This document shows, piece by piece, positions 34,456 to 46,192 of a stretch of DNA of 64,000 nucleotides; position 1 is the first letter of the stretch; the number at the start of each line of letters is the position of its first letter. The stretch is from assembly GCA_026419785.1 (NCBI GenBank), contig JAODTK010001321.1:1-64000 (forward strand). The letters are read 5' to 3'. Both the position numbers and the translations under genes were made by a program. The notes beneath the pieces were generated by a model. That model did no database searches. It was not told where the DNA came from and saw only the letters and a list, made by a program, of their open reading frames with translations. Source of the DNA: Sclerodactyla briareus (lineage: Eukaryota; Echinodermata; Holothuroidea; Dendrochirotida; Sclerodactylidae).

Positions 34456-36085
34456 ACACAACACCCACAAAGTGACCGCTAAAGTCTTATCCTGAACTTT
34501 GTCAGGCGGACAATTCACCATTGGATATATTTTTTTTCTTCTTCAAACCGGTGTTTCAAATTACTACATCAGACCTTAGATCGCATTTACCACTTTGCCT
34601 TGAACCCCCCGAAAAGATTCACAAGGGTCCACCAGTCACGACTGCAAGGTTATCTGAACATGTGGAGACCCCCCCCCCCCCCCCCCCCTCCCTCCCCCCG
34701 CTCCTAACTGGATATGATGCTATCGACTGCCAGGCTGACCAAAAAGTAAACAAACATGGAACATTGCGAACCAAAGAGTGTAATTTGGCCGGAAAATTTC
34801 ACTCCCATACAATTTGTTCACATGTATATACTGTCTGTCTCTACCCCGGTACCTCCATTATCAACATTATTACCGACTGCTACCCCCTGTTGGTTCGGTG
34901 GAGACTACACTTTTTGGTGATCTTCCTTGTATAGTTTAGATTCTTTGTATTCAGATTTCAGAGAGTGGATTCATGTTTCATTTTCATTGCATTGTCCCAT
35001 AGTTTTTGTTGTTGGGACCAATTTTTCTAATGCCTAGGATTCTACAATGTCCTTCACTGTGCTCCTGTACAATTTACTTCAGTACTGTACTTGAAGAAAT
35101 GTGAATTAAATACATGGAGCTCCTGCAATGATTTTACACTCATTACAATCTCAAGAAATGAAATTCGATATCGCAATATTCCCTCTTCTCATTATTTTCG
35201 GTTTCCATTGATTCCAATTGTTTTGTTTTTTATCCCATTGTTTCATTGTTTTCCGAGGGAGTCGTGTCTAAATGTTTTTTTTATTAAGTTTCACCCCTCA
35301 ATATTATCAAAAACTACATGTATATTGCTGCTGGCTGTACTAGTAGCCATTACTCAACCACTTTTTCATGCAAAATAAGTCTCCTTAGTCATCATTTCTT
35401 ATTTGCTGATGATAATTTTACTACATTGTTTTATAATTTTTAGGATGGTGGGCAATTGATTATGGGCCTTCCTGCTTTTATACATTTGGCAGTACCATGA
35501 CTCCGAACACTAAATCCAATTGACTTTATGTGTGAACTTTTGGTCAAGGGTATATATTCTCCACTATGGCCTATAGGGCTGACCTCCGCACACTTAAGGC
35601 ATACTTTCCATTGTCCAAAAATAACGTGATCACCCAGCAAATGATGGCACTATATTTTTTCAGGTTTGAACCATTTGCTTACAACCTCTCTGTAGTCTAC
35701 AATTATCACTTTCGGTCACGCTACATTCATTTCCTCATTTCTCCGTTTTGGTCATTGTATTGTTCGATATTTGAGGATGTTAATTTCCATTTTTCCTATT
35801 CTTATCTGTACATATGTCATATACTGTATGTAACACATCTTCACGGAGTGAGTCAAGTGTCTCAAATACTACAGATTAAAGAGCCTAACACATGATCCTG
35901 ATACAATATCCCATTTTTCATACACACAGTTTATTTAGTAGTAATAAATCTTCTTCATTCTTGTCATTATTCCAAGCAGTTTTTATTGAATTATTTTATA
36001 TGCTACATGTAATATTTCCCTCTTCATACTGTGTATTATTAGGGGACATCTCCATACTCCGACGTCTCTATGTTCAAGACGTGGG
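34456..36085. other. AT-rich sequence with a C-run (34669-34699)
   Basis: A plus-strand frame of 137 codons (34521-34934) runs through the poly-C tract and is rejected as coding. From 35.1 to 36.04 kb the sequence is T-rich with words like 'TTTTCATTG' that recall the 40.5-41.6 kb array. No gene is supported. Confidence 0.4.
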
Positions 36086-36089
36086 ACCG

Positions 36090-37045
36090 CCCGAAGTTCA
36101 TAAGGGTTTTTTTAATTTCATAAGGCCTTCTTGTTCATAAGCCCCGTTATTCATAACGGCAAATTTTTCTCAAAAAATGACCGCGCAAAAGGGCCGCTTT
36201 CATCATAACAATGAGTCTTTGTTCATAAGGGTCCGATATTCATATTGACCAAATAGGGCCGTTTTCTCATATTATCAAAAGGTCGTTATATTCCATACCA
36301 GAGCACAAAGGGTCCGAATATTCATAATAGTAATAGTTTGCGATATTCATAATGTTGGAAAGGGTCCGTAATTCATAAATGCAAAAGGACCGTTATTCCT
36401 AACACAGAAGAGGTCCGGTATTTATAATCGCAAAAAAAGGAGGCCCCGTTTTCATATAGCGAAAAGGGTCCTATATTTTAATGCCAAGGAGTCCGTTATT
36501 CATAATCGTGAAAAAGGTTCTTCGTTTATTTATAATTTTATTTTATTATATATATTTTATCTTATACTTTTTTTTCAATGAATATACTTACTTGCCAAGG
36601 CAAATGGATTCTACCTAGTCGAAGTCCGGCAAGGATGTAAACCTCTAAAACTGCACCTTTTTGTCCGCTGCGATCCCTGGCAGATCCACCACCGGTGTTT
36701 TTTTCCTATTATGAATAACGGACCTTTTTTCCTTATTATAAATATCGGACCCTTTATGTCCTATTATGAACCTATTCTGAATATCAGCCCCCTTTTTTTC
36801 CTATTATAATATCGGCCCTTTTATTCTAATTTCGGATCTTTTTCCTCATTAGAATCCGGACCATTTTTTTTTCCAATTATGAATGACGGACCCTTTTCCT
36901 ATTATGAATAACGGACCTTTTTTCCTATTATGAATACCGGAACCGTTTTTTATTATTATGAATAACGGACCGTTTTTACTGTGATGACCATCGGACCTCT
37001 TTTGTTGTATTATGATATCGACCTTATGAATAAAGAACCTTTTCG
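36090..37045. mobile_element. Foldback-like element: inverted arrays of about 30-bp units
   Basis: The left arm (about 36090-36515) repeats a plus-strand unit like 'AAAAGGGTCCGTTATTCATAAT' about a dozen times. The right arm (about 36702-37045) repeats its reverse complement 'ATTATGAATAACGGACCTTTT' about a dozen times. The arms flank a 190-bp AT-rich centre with unrelated sequence. Units differ by a few bases each. The whole could fold into a long hairpin. No coding frame is seen, so it would be non-autonomous. Confidence 0.7.
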
Positions 37046-37129
37046 CCAATATAATAACTAGCTTGGGAACAAAATCCCTTCTGAATAAAACCTTCATATG
37101 CTAAAGATGTTTAGCAGTCAATAACTTTG

Positions 37130-37610
37130 TTTCTCTCCAGTTTGTCAACATCCTCAGAATGACCAATTGAGAGAGAAAAAAGGCAATTTCAACACAGTGG
37201 CCTATTTTGCTCCTTTAATGACCTATGAACTTGACCTGATCAAAGATTTCCCAAGGTCAAATGAACATTTGAGTCCAAGTTCGGTCAACATCCACCAACT
37301 GACTTGTTTGCTTCTTTTCCAAAGGATGTGACTGTTCACAATTTTTACGGCGCTATATGAAGGTTGCATGCAATCCAAATTTGCGAAAAAGCTTAAAAGA
37401 GCACCTCCAAAGAATCATTATACACATTTCAAGTATATCTAATTAATGTAGGAGGCGGAGGCTACTTTGAATTCCCACACCTAATGGCTATTGCCCCTTT
37501 AATGACCTTGGACGCTCACCTTCGCAAGGCCGACCAATGTCCCATGGTTCCGATTAACAGCGTGTCCAGGTTTGAACGACATCGGTCACAGAATGACTGT
37601 TGTGGGGTCA
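37130..37610 (+). repeat. Repeat family Z, copy at locus 2
   Basis: Contains 'GTCAACATCC', 'TCCTTTAATGACCTATGAACTTGACC' and 'AAxTTCGGTCAACATCC' words as at 21.3-22.5 kb. It follows the foldback element directly. Confidence 0.55.
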
Positions 37611-37719
37611 AGGGCAATGGTTAACACACTTGTTTGATACGATGTCGATGTCTGAGGGCCCCGGGGACCGTGGACCAAAAAAAAGGCTATTGGATCGAAC
37701 ATCAGCACTGTCAACCAAC

Positions 37720-38790
37720 TTTGTAGGAGAAGGGTGATTGCACATGATGGGCCCTCGTTCCCACACTGGACGACCAGTCCCAAAATTCCTGAGAACATTG
37801 AAAGTTCAGTCTATTAGACCGAAATTATGACCCAACATCCAGCACTCATCCTGTGGCATCAAAAGTTTGTCGAGGCATTTTGCATGATTTCACATGATGC
37901 TAGGGCCCACTTGGACCTTGAGCCAAGAAGTTCTCAAACACCTCCCATGGACCCACGTCCACTACCTAAGCCGCATTACATTAACTTTGAAGAAAACTAA
38001 TTGGAACTTGTGGGAGGAGATGCATTTCAAGTACCATTGTTGTGAAATTCCATGAAATGGTAACCGCTGGCCCGAATGGAACCTTGAATAAAAAAGTCCT
38101 TACACTTTGGAGGTACGACTGTTAACGCATCATTATGACTTGAACATAGCACTGTGCAACCACATTTGTAGAAGATACATAATTTTTGTGTTTTTCCTAT
38201 AATGGGCCCTATGGCCCAAACTGGGCCCTGGGCAAAGTTCCTGACACCCCATTGCCCCTACCCAAAGACCATTACATGTACATTGAAAAAAATAAATTGA
38301 AGCTTGTTGGGAGATTGCTTTATATCATTTGTGGTAAATTTTCATGAACTGGGCTCTCTGGCCGCATTGGGACCTTGTTGCCCAAAAACCTCCGACACCC
38401 CGAAAGTACACAGCTATTAGAACATAATTATGAAGCGAACTTCTCACCGTGCATCAATTTGGAGGAGATACAAGTTTTTGCGATATTTCATATCATGGTC
38501 CCTCTTTCCCTACTGGGCCTTGGCCCCAATTCCTGAACACCCCAATACGCCATGGCCCAATACCCAAGGGACCATCACATGTAAATAAAACCAATTTGGA
38601 AGGGCTTGGATAGTAAGATGGCATTGCAAGTACTATTGTGGTGAAATTTCATAAAAATTGGGCCCATCGGGCCCTCCATGGGACCTTGGCCCAAACATTC
38701 CTGAACACCTCCCCCAAGGTAACGGCTGATAGACCGGTCACAATCACACTGTGCAACACATTTTGTAGGAGGAGATACATTTTGAAATTT
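37720..38790 (+). repeat. Repeat family X, tandem array at locus 2
   Basis: Units of about 150-160 bp alternate 'GGGCCCxxxGGCCCxxATGGGACCTTGxCC', 'TTCCTGAxCACC', 'ATTACATGTACATT' and 'TTGTGGGAGGAGAT..TTTCAAGTAC..TTGTGGTGAAATTTCATGAA'. About six or seven units are visible. Also present at 19.4-19.76 kb. Confidence 0.6.
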
Positions 38791-38805
38791 AATTTTACAC
38801 TGGAT

Positions 38806-38891
38806 ATATAGATAGATGATAGATAGATAGATAGATAGATAGATGATAGATAATAGATAGATAGATATATAGATAGATAGATAGATAGACT
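38806..38891. repeat. (GATA)n microsatellite
   Basis: GATAGATA run with few interruptions. Confidence 0.85.
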
Positions 38892-38999
38892 GGTGTCGAG
38901 CGAAGAATGTACTTTGACAAACGATTACAATGTAACTTTGCGCCGTCATATCATGTAATGTATAATTGGTGACAATCGTACCGAAGTTACATCTTGTTC

Positions 39000-39155
39000 G
39001 GAAACATAAGATGTCCTTAACATATAGAAAGTCGATATATAGAGTTGTCGGAACTCTGAGGTGTCACTATAAAGATACGTAAATGAAGTAATCTATATTT
39101 CCGACGTCTCTATATTCCGACCAAAATGATACTTGGTGCCGATTGTCGAACATCG
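39000..39155. repeat. Short inverted words around 'CTATATTCCGAC'
   Basis: 'CTATATTTCCGACGTCTCTATATTCCGAC' near 39092-39120 is partly mirrored by 'GTCGATATATAGAGTTGTCGGAA' near 39030. A related 'CTCCATACTCCGACGTCTCTATG' occurs at 36048-36072, just left of the foldback element. Confidence 0.35.
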
Positions 39156-39793
39156 AGATGTAACCGTATTAATCAGCATACCACAACTGAATTAGTGTCC
39201 TAGACAACAAAGCGTTACCCCTCATCTCTGATTGCTTGTATCACATTTTTCATAAACACAAGATTATTTCTGCTATCTGCTTATTATTTTTTGCTAACCC
39301 CTTTTCCTGCTTTGTATCCCTACATAATACCTTATTTTACTGGCATCAACCTGTCTGATTTTACTGCCATCCAACATTTGTGAATTGGTATAAAAAAAAC
39401 AAAGCTAACCCTCCCCCCTCCTCCTTCAGGACTTGCTATTATTTTATTAACAGTTCCTAGCCTACACATAATTCCTCCTTGTGTAAATCTTCATTTTTGT
39501 TATGTCCCGTCATGTAATATTTGCCACTTTACCTGCATTCATTTTTCATGATTTTGAAGAGATGTTTAGTTTGTCATTTTTTTGGGCTTCTGTGCCTAGG
39601 CCTATATCAAAAGTTTATATCAGTTGTATCATTTTTGTATTCAATGTGCCATTTTGGTTGCATTTCCCATATTTTTAGGGGAATCAGTAATTGTTTTTCA
39701 TCTATCCATATAATTACTGGTACAGCCTGAGGCCCTTAGTGACTGTAAAACAATCATTCAAAATTGATGAACTGAATTTGTCAAACGGCACCA

Positions 39794-39945
39794 GTGTTGT
39801 AGTCGAGACCGCTACTTCTGAGTCCAAGGCCGAGGGTCGCTACCTTTCGAGGCTAAGACCCGAGCCGAGGCATCCTCGCTCGAGCCGAGGCCAAGGCCGA
39901 GGCCGCACTAGCCGAACCCAAGGCCGAGACCGAGCCAGCTGACGT
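39794..39945 (+). repeat. GAGGCC/GAGTCC-rich array, first copy
   Basis: Many GAGGCC and AAGGCCGAG words in 150 bp following 'GTGTTGTAGTCGAGACC'. Comparable GACTCG arrays occur at 2.86 kb. Confidence 0.55.
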
Positions 39946-40359
39946 ATTTTTAAAACAATGTTGAAATGTTACTTTGTGGAATTGTCACCCTCAACGTGCC
40001 TGGCACTGAACAGTTCACTTTGTGACTATCTTCATAACTAAACATGACCGTTACCTACATTTTATTTTTTAAAAAGTTTTGTAGTTTACTGTGCTGAGAC
40101 TGAATACAAACTTTAGCATACGAAACTGTAGGATTTACATACAGAATACATAACCTTTTAATACAATTTGTGATTGGCAAGCCATCACGATGTCTCTCAC
40201 GGATGAGTTTAATGAGGAGGGCTGTGAAAAAAATTCTAATGGTTTTTTTATCCACACGTCTGAGCTCATGAGAAAGCGGGCCGGGGCTGTGGGCACAAAC
40301 TGGCTGTGTCTTTTAAGACATTTGTTGGAATAAACAACAACACTACTCCATTTCAAGAG

Positions 40360-40480
40360 TCGACTTTTCCCGGCTCGCCTGGCCTCGATCAAATTTCTGA
40401 GGCCGGAGCCACGAGGCCAAGGCCCGAGACATTTGCTTCCCCGAGGCCGAGACCGATGCCGCCTCGAGTCCTCCACCAAT
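40360..40480 (+). repeat. GAGGCC/CTCGAG-rich array, second copy
   Basis: Same word set as 39794-39945, about 420 bp away. The pair may bound a non-autonomous element of about 690 bp (39794-40480). Confidence 0.45.
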
Positions 40481-40539
40481 GAAAGCCACCCCCTGTTAAT
40501 TTAATACTAATTCCCTTTTTCCGATAAACCCGACATTCT

Positions 40540-41600
40540 CTGGGTAATATTTCACTTTTCATATCAGTGATGTTTCATTTTCTGTTTGTTTTTAATGCAT
40601 TCTTCATTAGTATTAAGGGGTTTAGTTTTATGTTTTTTTCCTGCTAGGCCTCGTGCATTCACACTATACCAGTCTCTAAACTAACAAATCACTACGAAAT
40701 TATTACCTGCCTGATTCATTATTTTTTATAATTCTGTGGAGATAAATAACTTATATTCCTTTGGTGATTCATCATCCTTTTCGATTCAGTGACATCACAT
40801 TTGTCCATATTTATTTCTTTGTTCATTATTTTTTTAGGATGTTAGATTATTGCTTTTCTGCCTACATTAAATTACTTTGTACAGCATACTGGCTTCAGCC
40901 TACAGACACCAGTGCCTGCATTTTAATATTTGCTACAAAGCTACCCCCTGACTAGTTTCTATATTACATTTTTTGGGATAAATTTCTATATTCTTTATAC
41001 ACGTTGTAATTTTTTCGTATTCATGCTGTCAATTGGCTGCTGTGTACAGCATACTGGCTCAGCCTACAGGACATTAGTGTCTTAATTTTGATACAAGGCT
41101 TCCCCTTGATTATTTTTCTTATATTACATTTTTTTGGGATAAATATGGATATTCTTTGCGTTGTTTATATTTTTTTTGCATTCGGGTGATTTCACATGTG
41201 TCTGTTTTTCCTGCGTTGTTCATTATTTTTTAGATTATTGTTTTTTCTTTCTGCCTACATATGAATTTCTGTGTACATCGTTTGTGGTGTGACTTCCTCA
41301 TACAGGACACCAATTTCCCGAATGTATATTTACTGCAAAGCTAACGCGACTTATTTTCTTATATGACTTTTTGGGATAGAACGGATATTATTTGCATTGT
41401 TTATATCTTTCGTATTCAGTGACATGGTCCCTTTTGTCTGTTTTATGTATTTGTCTGTTTTCATTGTATTGGTTCATCTTTTTGGGATGTTTATTTCTTA
41501 TTCTTGGCTATATTACTGTGTACTTACCAACACTAGACTCCTTCACTTCATTCACCAGTGGTCTGTGGACTGATAATAATTATTTTTATTGATCCTGATT
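40540..41600 (+). repeat. Tandem array of T-rich units of about 200 bp
   Basis: Four or five units share 'ACACCAxTGxCTGxATTT', 'TACAAAGCTACCCCCTGAC', 'TATATTACATTTTTTGGGATAAAT' and 'TTCGTATTCAGTGACATCAC'. The same unit appears at 54.84-54.96 kb and, inverted, near 54.50-54.60 kb. Confidence 0.55.
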
Positions 41601-41617
41601 CTCAAGATTCTCAATAT

Positions 41618-41946
41618 TTAAAAATAGAATAAATATTGCTGCTCGGATCTGTGACAAGAGGAATGGCTGGCTTTCTTTGATGATGGAGGTTGCATGAGGA
41701 GCAAGTGATAGAGAGTCTTATCCCACAATAACACCAGCATGAGCTCTGCCTCACGTACTCCACGCCAAGGACTGTTCCATTGCTTGAGCTCAGTGAGCTG
41801 TCCGCCCTTACTTTTGCCCAGTAAAGGGTTTATCGCTTGTGCATAGACACATGTGTGAGCGGCTCCCATCACACTGAATAGCTCCCATACACCACGACCA
41901 ACATGGCTGCCGGACAAGGTGATTGTCTTCAGTTCAGGTAACATCA
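41618..41946 (-). CDS. Candidate terminal exon, about 108 codons, unknown product
   Basis: After a 3' splice site (TTGATTGTGTTCAG, AG at 41947-41948) the minus strand is open without interruption to a TAA at 41618. It has a balanced, globular-protein-like composition: SGSHVGRGVWELFSVMGAAH, WNSPWRGVREAELMLVLLWD and then a polar tail. It is one of the few frames that looks coding by composition and has no internal frame change. I do not recognise the family. The upstream candidate at 42229-42360 is on the same strand, and the two could belong to one gene. Confidence 0.35.
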
Positions 41947-42228
41947 CTGAACACAATCAACCTTGTCAGACCAACCACAATATTAACAGCTCTCCCTCTT
42001 TACTGACAGTAATGGAGCGAGCCGAACCGTTGAAGAAAACTAGATGGAATTGGGAGTGTTTTGTTCATAAGGTCGATAGATTTTATGTTATCTTCCACAC
42101 CCACGTAAAGATACCACCATTACATGAATGAGACATCATCGGTAGAGTAATCTCACATATTTCTGGTATTCTTTGGGGTAAAGATCATTTTACACATTAC
42201 CAGGACAACCAGATCAAATGAAATAAAA

Positions 42229-42360
42229 TCAATAAAAGTCTGCCATGTCCCTATGTCTGCCGACAATACGATAAACCATCTTGCCCCCATCGCCATGTCG
42301 ATCACAATCCAGCCATGTCCTCAAGTGCTGAACCGTGTAGTGACGAGCACACTGGTAACA
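42229..42360 (-). CDS. Candidate exon abutting an element end, unknown product
   Basis: After TTTTTGCTTGTTTACAG (AG at 42361-42362) the minus strand reads CYQCARHYTVQHLRTWLDCD and RHGDGGKMVYRIVGRHRDMA to a stop at 42229. The polypyrimidine tract and AG lie in sequence shared with copies B and C of the dispersed element (near 54280 and 58200), while the frame itself is not shared. The acceptor may thus come from the element. A one-base change near the stop would extend the frame to a GTAATG site, so the stop could be a sequence error. Confidence 0.3.
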   Translation of the reverse strand, partial: CYQCARHYTVQHLRTWLDCDRHGDGGKMVYRIVGRHRDMADFY

Positions 42361-43812
42361 CTGTAAACAAGCAAAAAGTGAAGCATAGCATAGCACAAAG
42401 GTCACCTGGGTAATCCCCATGGTAATGGACATTCTAGGAATTAGAAATAAATAGGCCACTTAAGACTAAACCATGAGTATCCAAAGTAACACTATGAGGA
42501 CGAATATTACCCAATAGATTAACAAATTGGGAATTAGGTCATTTATAAGGTCGACGGCCATCACATGGGATCAAATAGTATCAGGCCAATCTTGGATGGA
42601 CTGACATGCATGCATGTGGGCAGGTGTGTCTTGCATGCTTTCGGGATAACGTTCAGCATCAACGCTCGCGCACTGTAAGGCATGGGCGACGTCAGCCCGG
42701 AGGGGCGAGTGTGGGCGAGTTGGGAGGGGAGCCCCCCTCCCCCCCTACGAGACAGCGAGCGGCACGGAACTCGAAGGACAATATAACACTGGGAAAGAAG
42801 GAGGGAGGTGAAAAACGAGTGGAGAAGGAAGCAGTACAAGTGGGAAAAAACAGAATAATCAGCCAGTAAAGTTGGCAATGAATTGAATGATGCGAGCATA
42901 CTTTATCCCAAAATGGCATCGAGGGGAGGTCTGATGAGGGTATGGAGAGATATGAGACGCCGGCTCTCCCGGCTCCCAAAAAAAATTAATTGGCTACCCC
43001 CCAATTGATCACTTTCGTCAGCAGAGAAAACCCTGGAAGAAATGTCCATGATCGATCGGGAATGACTCGTCTTGCCACCTGACTCCGGAGGCTAGTTAGG
43101 TGCCCTGACTGTGGCCTTCATATGTGATATAGGCCTATGGGGTGGGTTGAGGTATAGGGCCAGCAAGGCTCGTGCCGTGTCCTACGTGGATCATAATCCG
43201 CGCCAGAGAAAAACATTTTTGCTTTTGAACACGACATTTGTTGCTATGCTACTATAACTGGTGGGCTGTTACCACCCAATAACAGTCGCGGCAACCCTTA
43301 TCTTTGCCAAGCTGTCTCCGGGTCTGTGGACAGATCATCTCGCGTGGTCCGGGTGCAACACTTGTTCCTTATGGAAGCAACTATCCTCGTGCAGGCGCTT
43401 ACTGGAGTCGTGACCTCCTAACACTTTTGAGGCGCGCCCTGAATATACATGACTTTTTGCGCGCCGGCCGCGCACCACACACACACGCACACACTCCACA
43501 CACACACACACACATAACACCCCCCACCACACAAAGACACCCACATGCGCATCACTCACTGCTTCCCCCTCCTAAACTTTAACAGAGGTTTACCCTTGTC
43601 GTCGTGTCCACCACTCTTAGCTATGCGCCCCTGTTTGCGTTGGGAGGGGAGGGGGGTTGTATGCCCTATTGGCTGCACTCCAGCACTCATTACACAACGC
43701 TTTCAGAACCCCATCGAGAAGCAGTGGTCCTTCGCCACGACTTGACTGGCCATTGCTCGGGCCTGGTTACCGGGCCTAGGCCTATATGTTTCTCTTGGAT
43801 CCTTCTATCAGC
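42355..43812 (-). repeat. 2.1-kb dispersed element, copy A (partial)
   Basis: Same order and strand as copy C: 'CACCTGGGTAATCCCCATGG', 'GAGTATCCA', 'AAATTGGGAATTAGGTCATTTAT', 'TTGGATGGACTGACATGCATG', 'GGCATCGAGGGGAGGTCTGATGAGGG', 'GTCGTGACCTCCTA', a CA run, and 'CACATGCGCATCACT'. The outer end 'CCTATATGTTTCTCTTGGATCCTTCTATC' matches the start of copy B in reverse. Parts of the middle are missing. Confidence 0.65.
43472..43530. repeat. CA microsatellite within copy A
   Basis: (CA)n run that is also present, inverted, in copy B (52493-52540) and, in the same sense, in copy C (59880-59920). It is therefore part of the element. Confidence 0.8.
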
Positions 43813-45094
43813 AGTGGGGGGGGGGTTCCCACCTTTTCTCCCCATTTCCCCCTATTGCCTCTTTCGCTTGAAGCCGTTTGTTTTATGAAATATTTAAATT
43901 GAAAGTTGATAGGTGGGGGATGCGGAAAGGGTTTAAACTTGCTTATGTAATTGTGTTTGTAAACAAGACGAATTTCACAACTCGAAAAATCCTGCAAAAC
44001 GGTTGACCTTGTATACATTTTTTTCTCCCCTGAATCTTGAATTTGCCCGTGGTGGGAACCACTTCTATAAGCAAGCCTCATTTTTGAAGAAAAAATCATC
44101 GGCAGATGCAATCGTTCTCCTTACCAGAGTACACACAGTAACTATCACCAATCTATCCATGCAGGCTTTGTCGGAGGTGCCCCACATTAACGTGACCACC
44201 AAGTAGGGGAGCGCACTGCTAGAATATTACAAGAAGTTATAAGCATTCGGTTGAGAGTGATATGTGCTATTTGACTATTCTGACCGGGAGCGCAAAAAAG
44301 ATACTGTACGATTGTATGATTACTTTAGGGAGCAGCTCTACAAGTATCATGTCTCTTCGCCCGTTCGTTTCGTTCGGTTCTCATTTCGTTCGTTCACCGT
44401 ATTAATATACTCAAGCTTTCGCTAAAAACAATGTGCCTTCTTGTCGTGTAATTACACTGAGAACAAAATGAAGCTTTGTCACTCATACTGAAATATATTG
44501 AATCTAGATTTAGGGTTTTGGGTTTTCCTACGCCTCATACATATTCACACATATATAAACCACGCCATACGAGTGACAACATTGATTCCTCGACCTTCAT
44601 TAGATGCTCGACACTAACAAACTCTCAATTATGGTCACTGGTATGATTACAGTTCCGTACATGTTACCTAGTTTAATCTTTGAGAACCAGTCTGGGGAAA
44701 AATGAACTTGACAATCGGTTCATGTATGAATAACTGATGTGTAAGTGGTACTGACATCATTCTTCTCCCTTCATCAAACGTACACTCATATCATGGCCTG
44801 AGATCACTATGCACATTCAAAACGGCCTTATTCCTGTCCCCGGGAATGAGGCAAACGCTCGGGCTTGGGCCGGCTGCCGCTGAGTGGGAACTGCGCTACC
44901 AATGCCATGAAACGAACAGCGCCTAGAACAGCATGCATAATTTCCTGCCAGGAGCAGTGGCACCTTTCGCAAACGCCCCCACTTCCAGGCTTTGATATTA
45001 AGGGTATACTCGCAGCTTGCCTGTGGCGTTCCTTGTGCAGAAAGTTTCGAATCTGTGGTTATTTAGCCCATTCTCTCTGTCGTTTCCGTTGTCA
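43813..45094. other. Mostly unique sequence, nothing recognised
   Basis: A short 'TTCGTTCG' patch occurs at 44360-44396. No gene is supported. Confidence 0.4.
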
Positions 45095-45375
45095 ATCCGT
45101 TTCGAAAAGTGGGGGGTGGTGGGCATTTGGATCAATTTACTATCCGAGTGAGCCCCATCTTGGTTGGCGCGTAGCGCACCTGAAAATTTTGGCTTTTTAT
45201 ACCTCCAAGATCGCTGGAAATGGCACTCGCGGGCCTAATGCAAAAATGGGATGTTCAATTTCAGTAAGAAAAGAATGTTGAAGAGCTTTCACTCTGCGCT
45301 TTCACTCTGCAGAATATAGGCAGGAATATAGCAACATAGCATCTACGGCCTCTCTATGTTTTTATGGAAGAATAC
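45095..45375 (+). repeat. Repeat family W, fragment
   Basis: 'TTTCGAAAAGTGGGGGGTGGTGGGC', 'TTGGTTGGCGCGTAGCGCACC', 'CTCCAAGATCGCTGGAAATGGCACTCGCGGGCC' and 'AATGTTGAAGAGCTTTCACTCTGC'. The 138-codon frame overlapping this region (44865-45281) runs into this repeat and is not called. Confidence 0.5.
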
Positions 45376-45659
45376 GTCAGCAAGTTAGTTCAAACTTAAT
45401 ACCAAAAACCTACTGCAAATTTACAATTTACGTAAACAGGGGAGCTAGGACTGGAGCCAACCCCCTTCATTTTAGCCATAAATATCTGTGACAATATGTG
45501 AATTACCGGTGATGTAACAATCCCGGTATGAATGTGGGAGAGTTATTTTGCCGCTATCAACACAACGCCCAATTATTTTGCTTGGCACGAATCGTTGAGA
45601 AGTTTCAAGAGCAACAGATCACTCAGATTGCAGGAAATAGTAGACCTACTTTCCGTTCT

Positions 45660-45870
45660 TGACTTTGGTGGCGCACAGTGGCGGCGGAAGCCTACAAATT
45701 TAGGGGGGGGGGGGGGAAGCCGATCAAACTTTTGATGAATTGTTTTGTGGTTACATCTAGCGATGCGCCACCATAGGTTGGCGCGTTTCGTACCAGAAAA
45801 TTGTGGGTTTTACAAACCTCTCCAGATGGCCGGAACGACACTTCCTGAGCGTTGTGAGTCGACCAGTGCG
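45660..45870 (+). repeat. Repeat family W, fragment
   Basis: 'GTGGCGCACAGTGGCGGCGGA', a 13-G run (45703-45716), 'GCGCCACCATAGGTTGGCGCGTTTCG' and 'CTCTCCAGATGGCCGGAA'. Confidence 0.5.
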
Positions 45871-46120
45871 CTTATATGTACCCAGTTATAAAACTGGGTC
45901 ATGTCTGCAAAATGGTAGTTATTAATAAAATGGATGTATGATAATGATATGCATACATGGGTTTGGAGACAGCAATCACGCTGAGGGAGAGCCAGGGAAA
46001 AGGGATGTCACACACACTTCTTCGATCATTACGGTGAATTTCCAGTGCCAGTAATCGAGACTGAGTAATTATGAGGCCACCAGGTACCCCCTTTCCCTCC
46101 CCAGTTGGCCATCCCCCACT

Positions 46121-46192
46121 TTGGGTCACGTGGTTAGCGTATGTCGGACTTGCAGTCTGTTAGGGTTTAGGTCGACTCCGTAGGTGGGACGA
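46121..46192 (+). repeat. tRNA-derived SINE head (degenerate)
   Basis: 'GTCACGTGGTTAGCGTATGTCGGA' resembles a pol III A box region, and 'AGGTCGACTCC' about 35 bp later resembles the B box. The spacing is close to that of a tRNA, but stems are imperfect and no acceptor stem is seen, so it is not called as a functional tRNA gene. Confidence 0.45.

Noticed and set aside
34521-34934. 137-codon plus-strand frame
   Set aside because: Runs through a poly-C tract (poly-Pro) and AT-rich non-coding sequence; no conserved features.
44865-45281. 138-codon plus-strand frame
   Set aside because: Overlaps a W repeat fragment; related fragments do not keep the frame.
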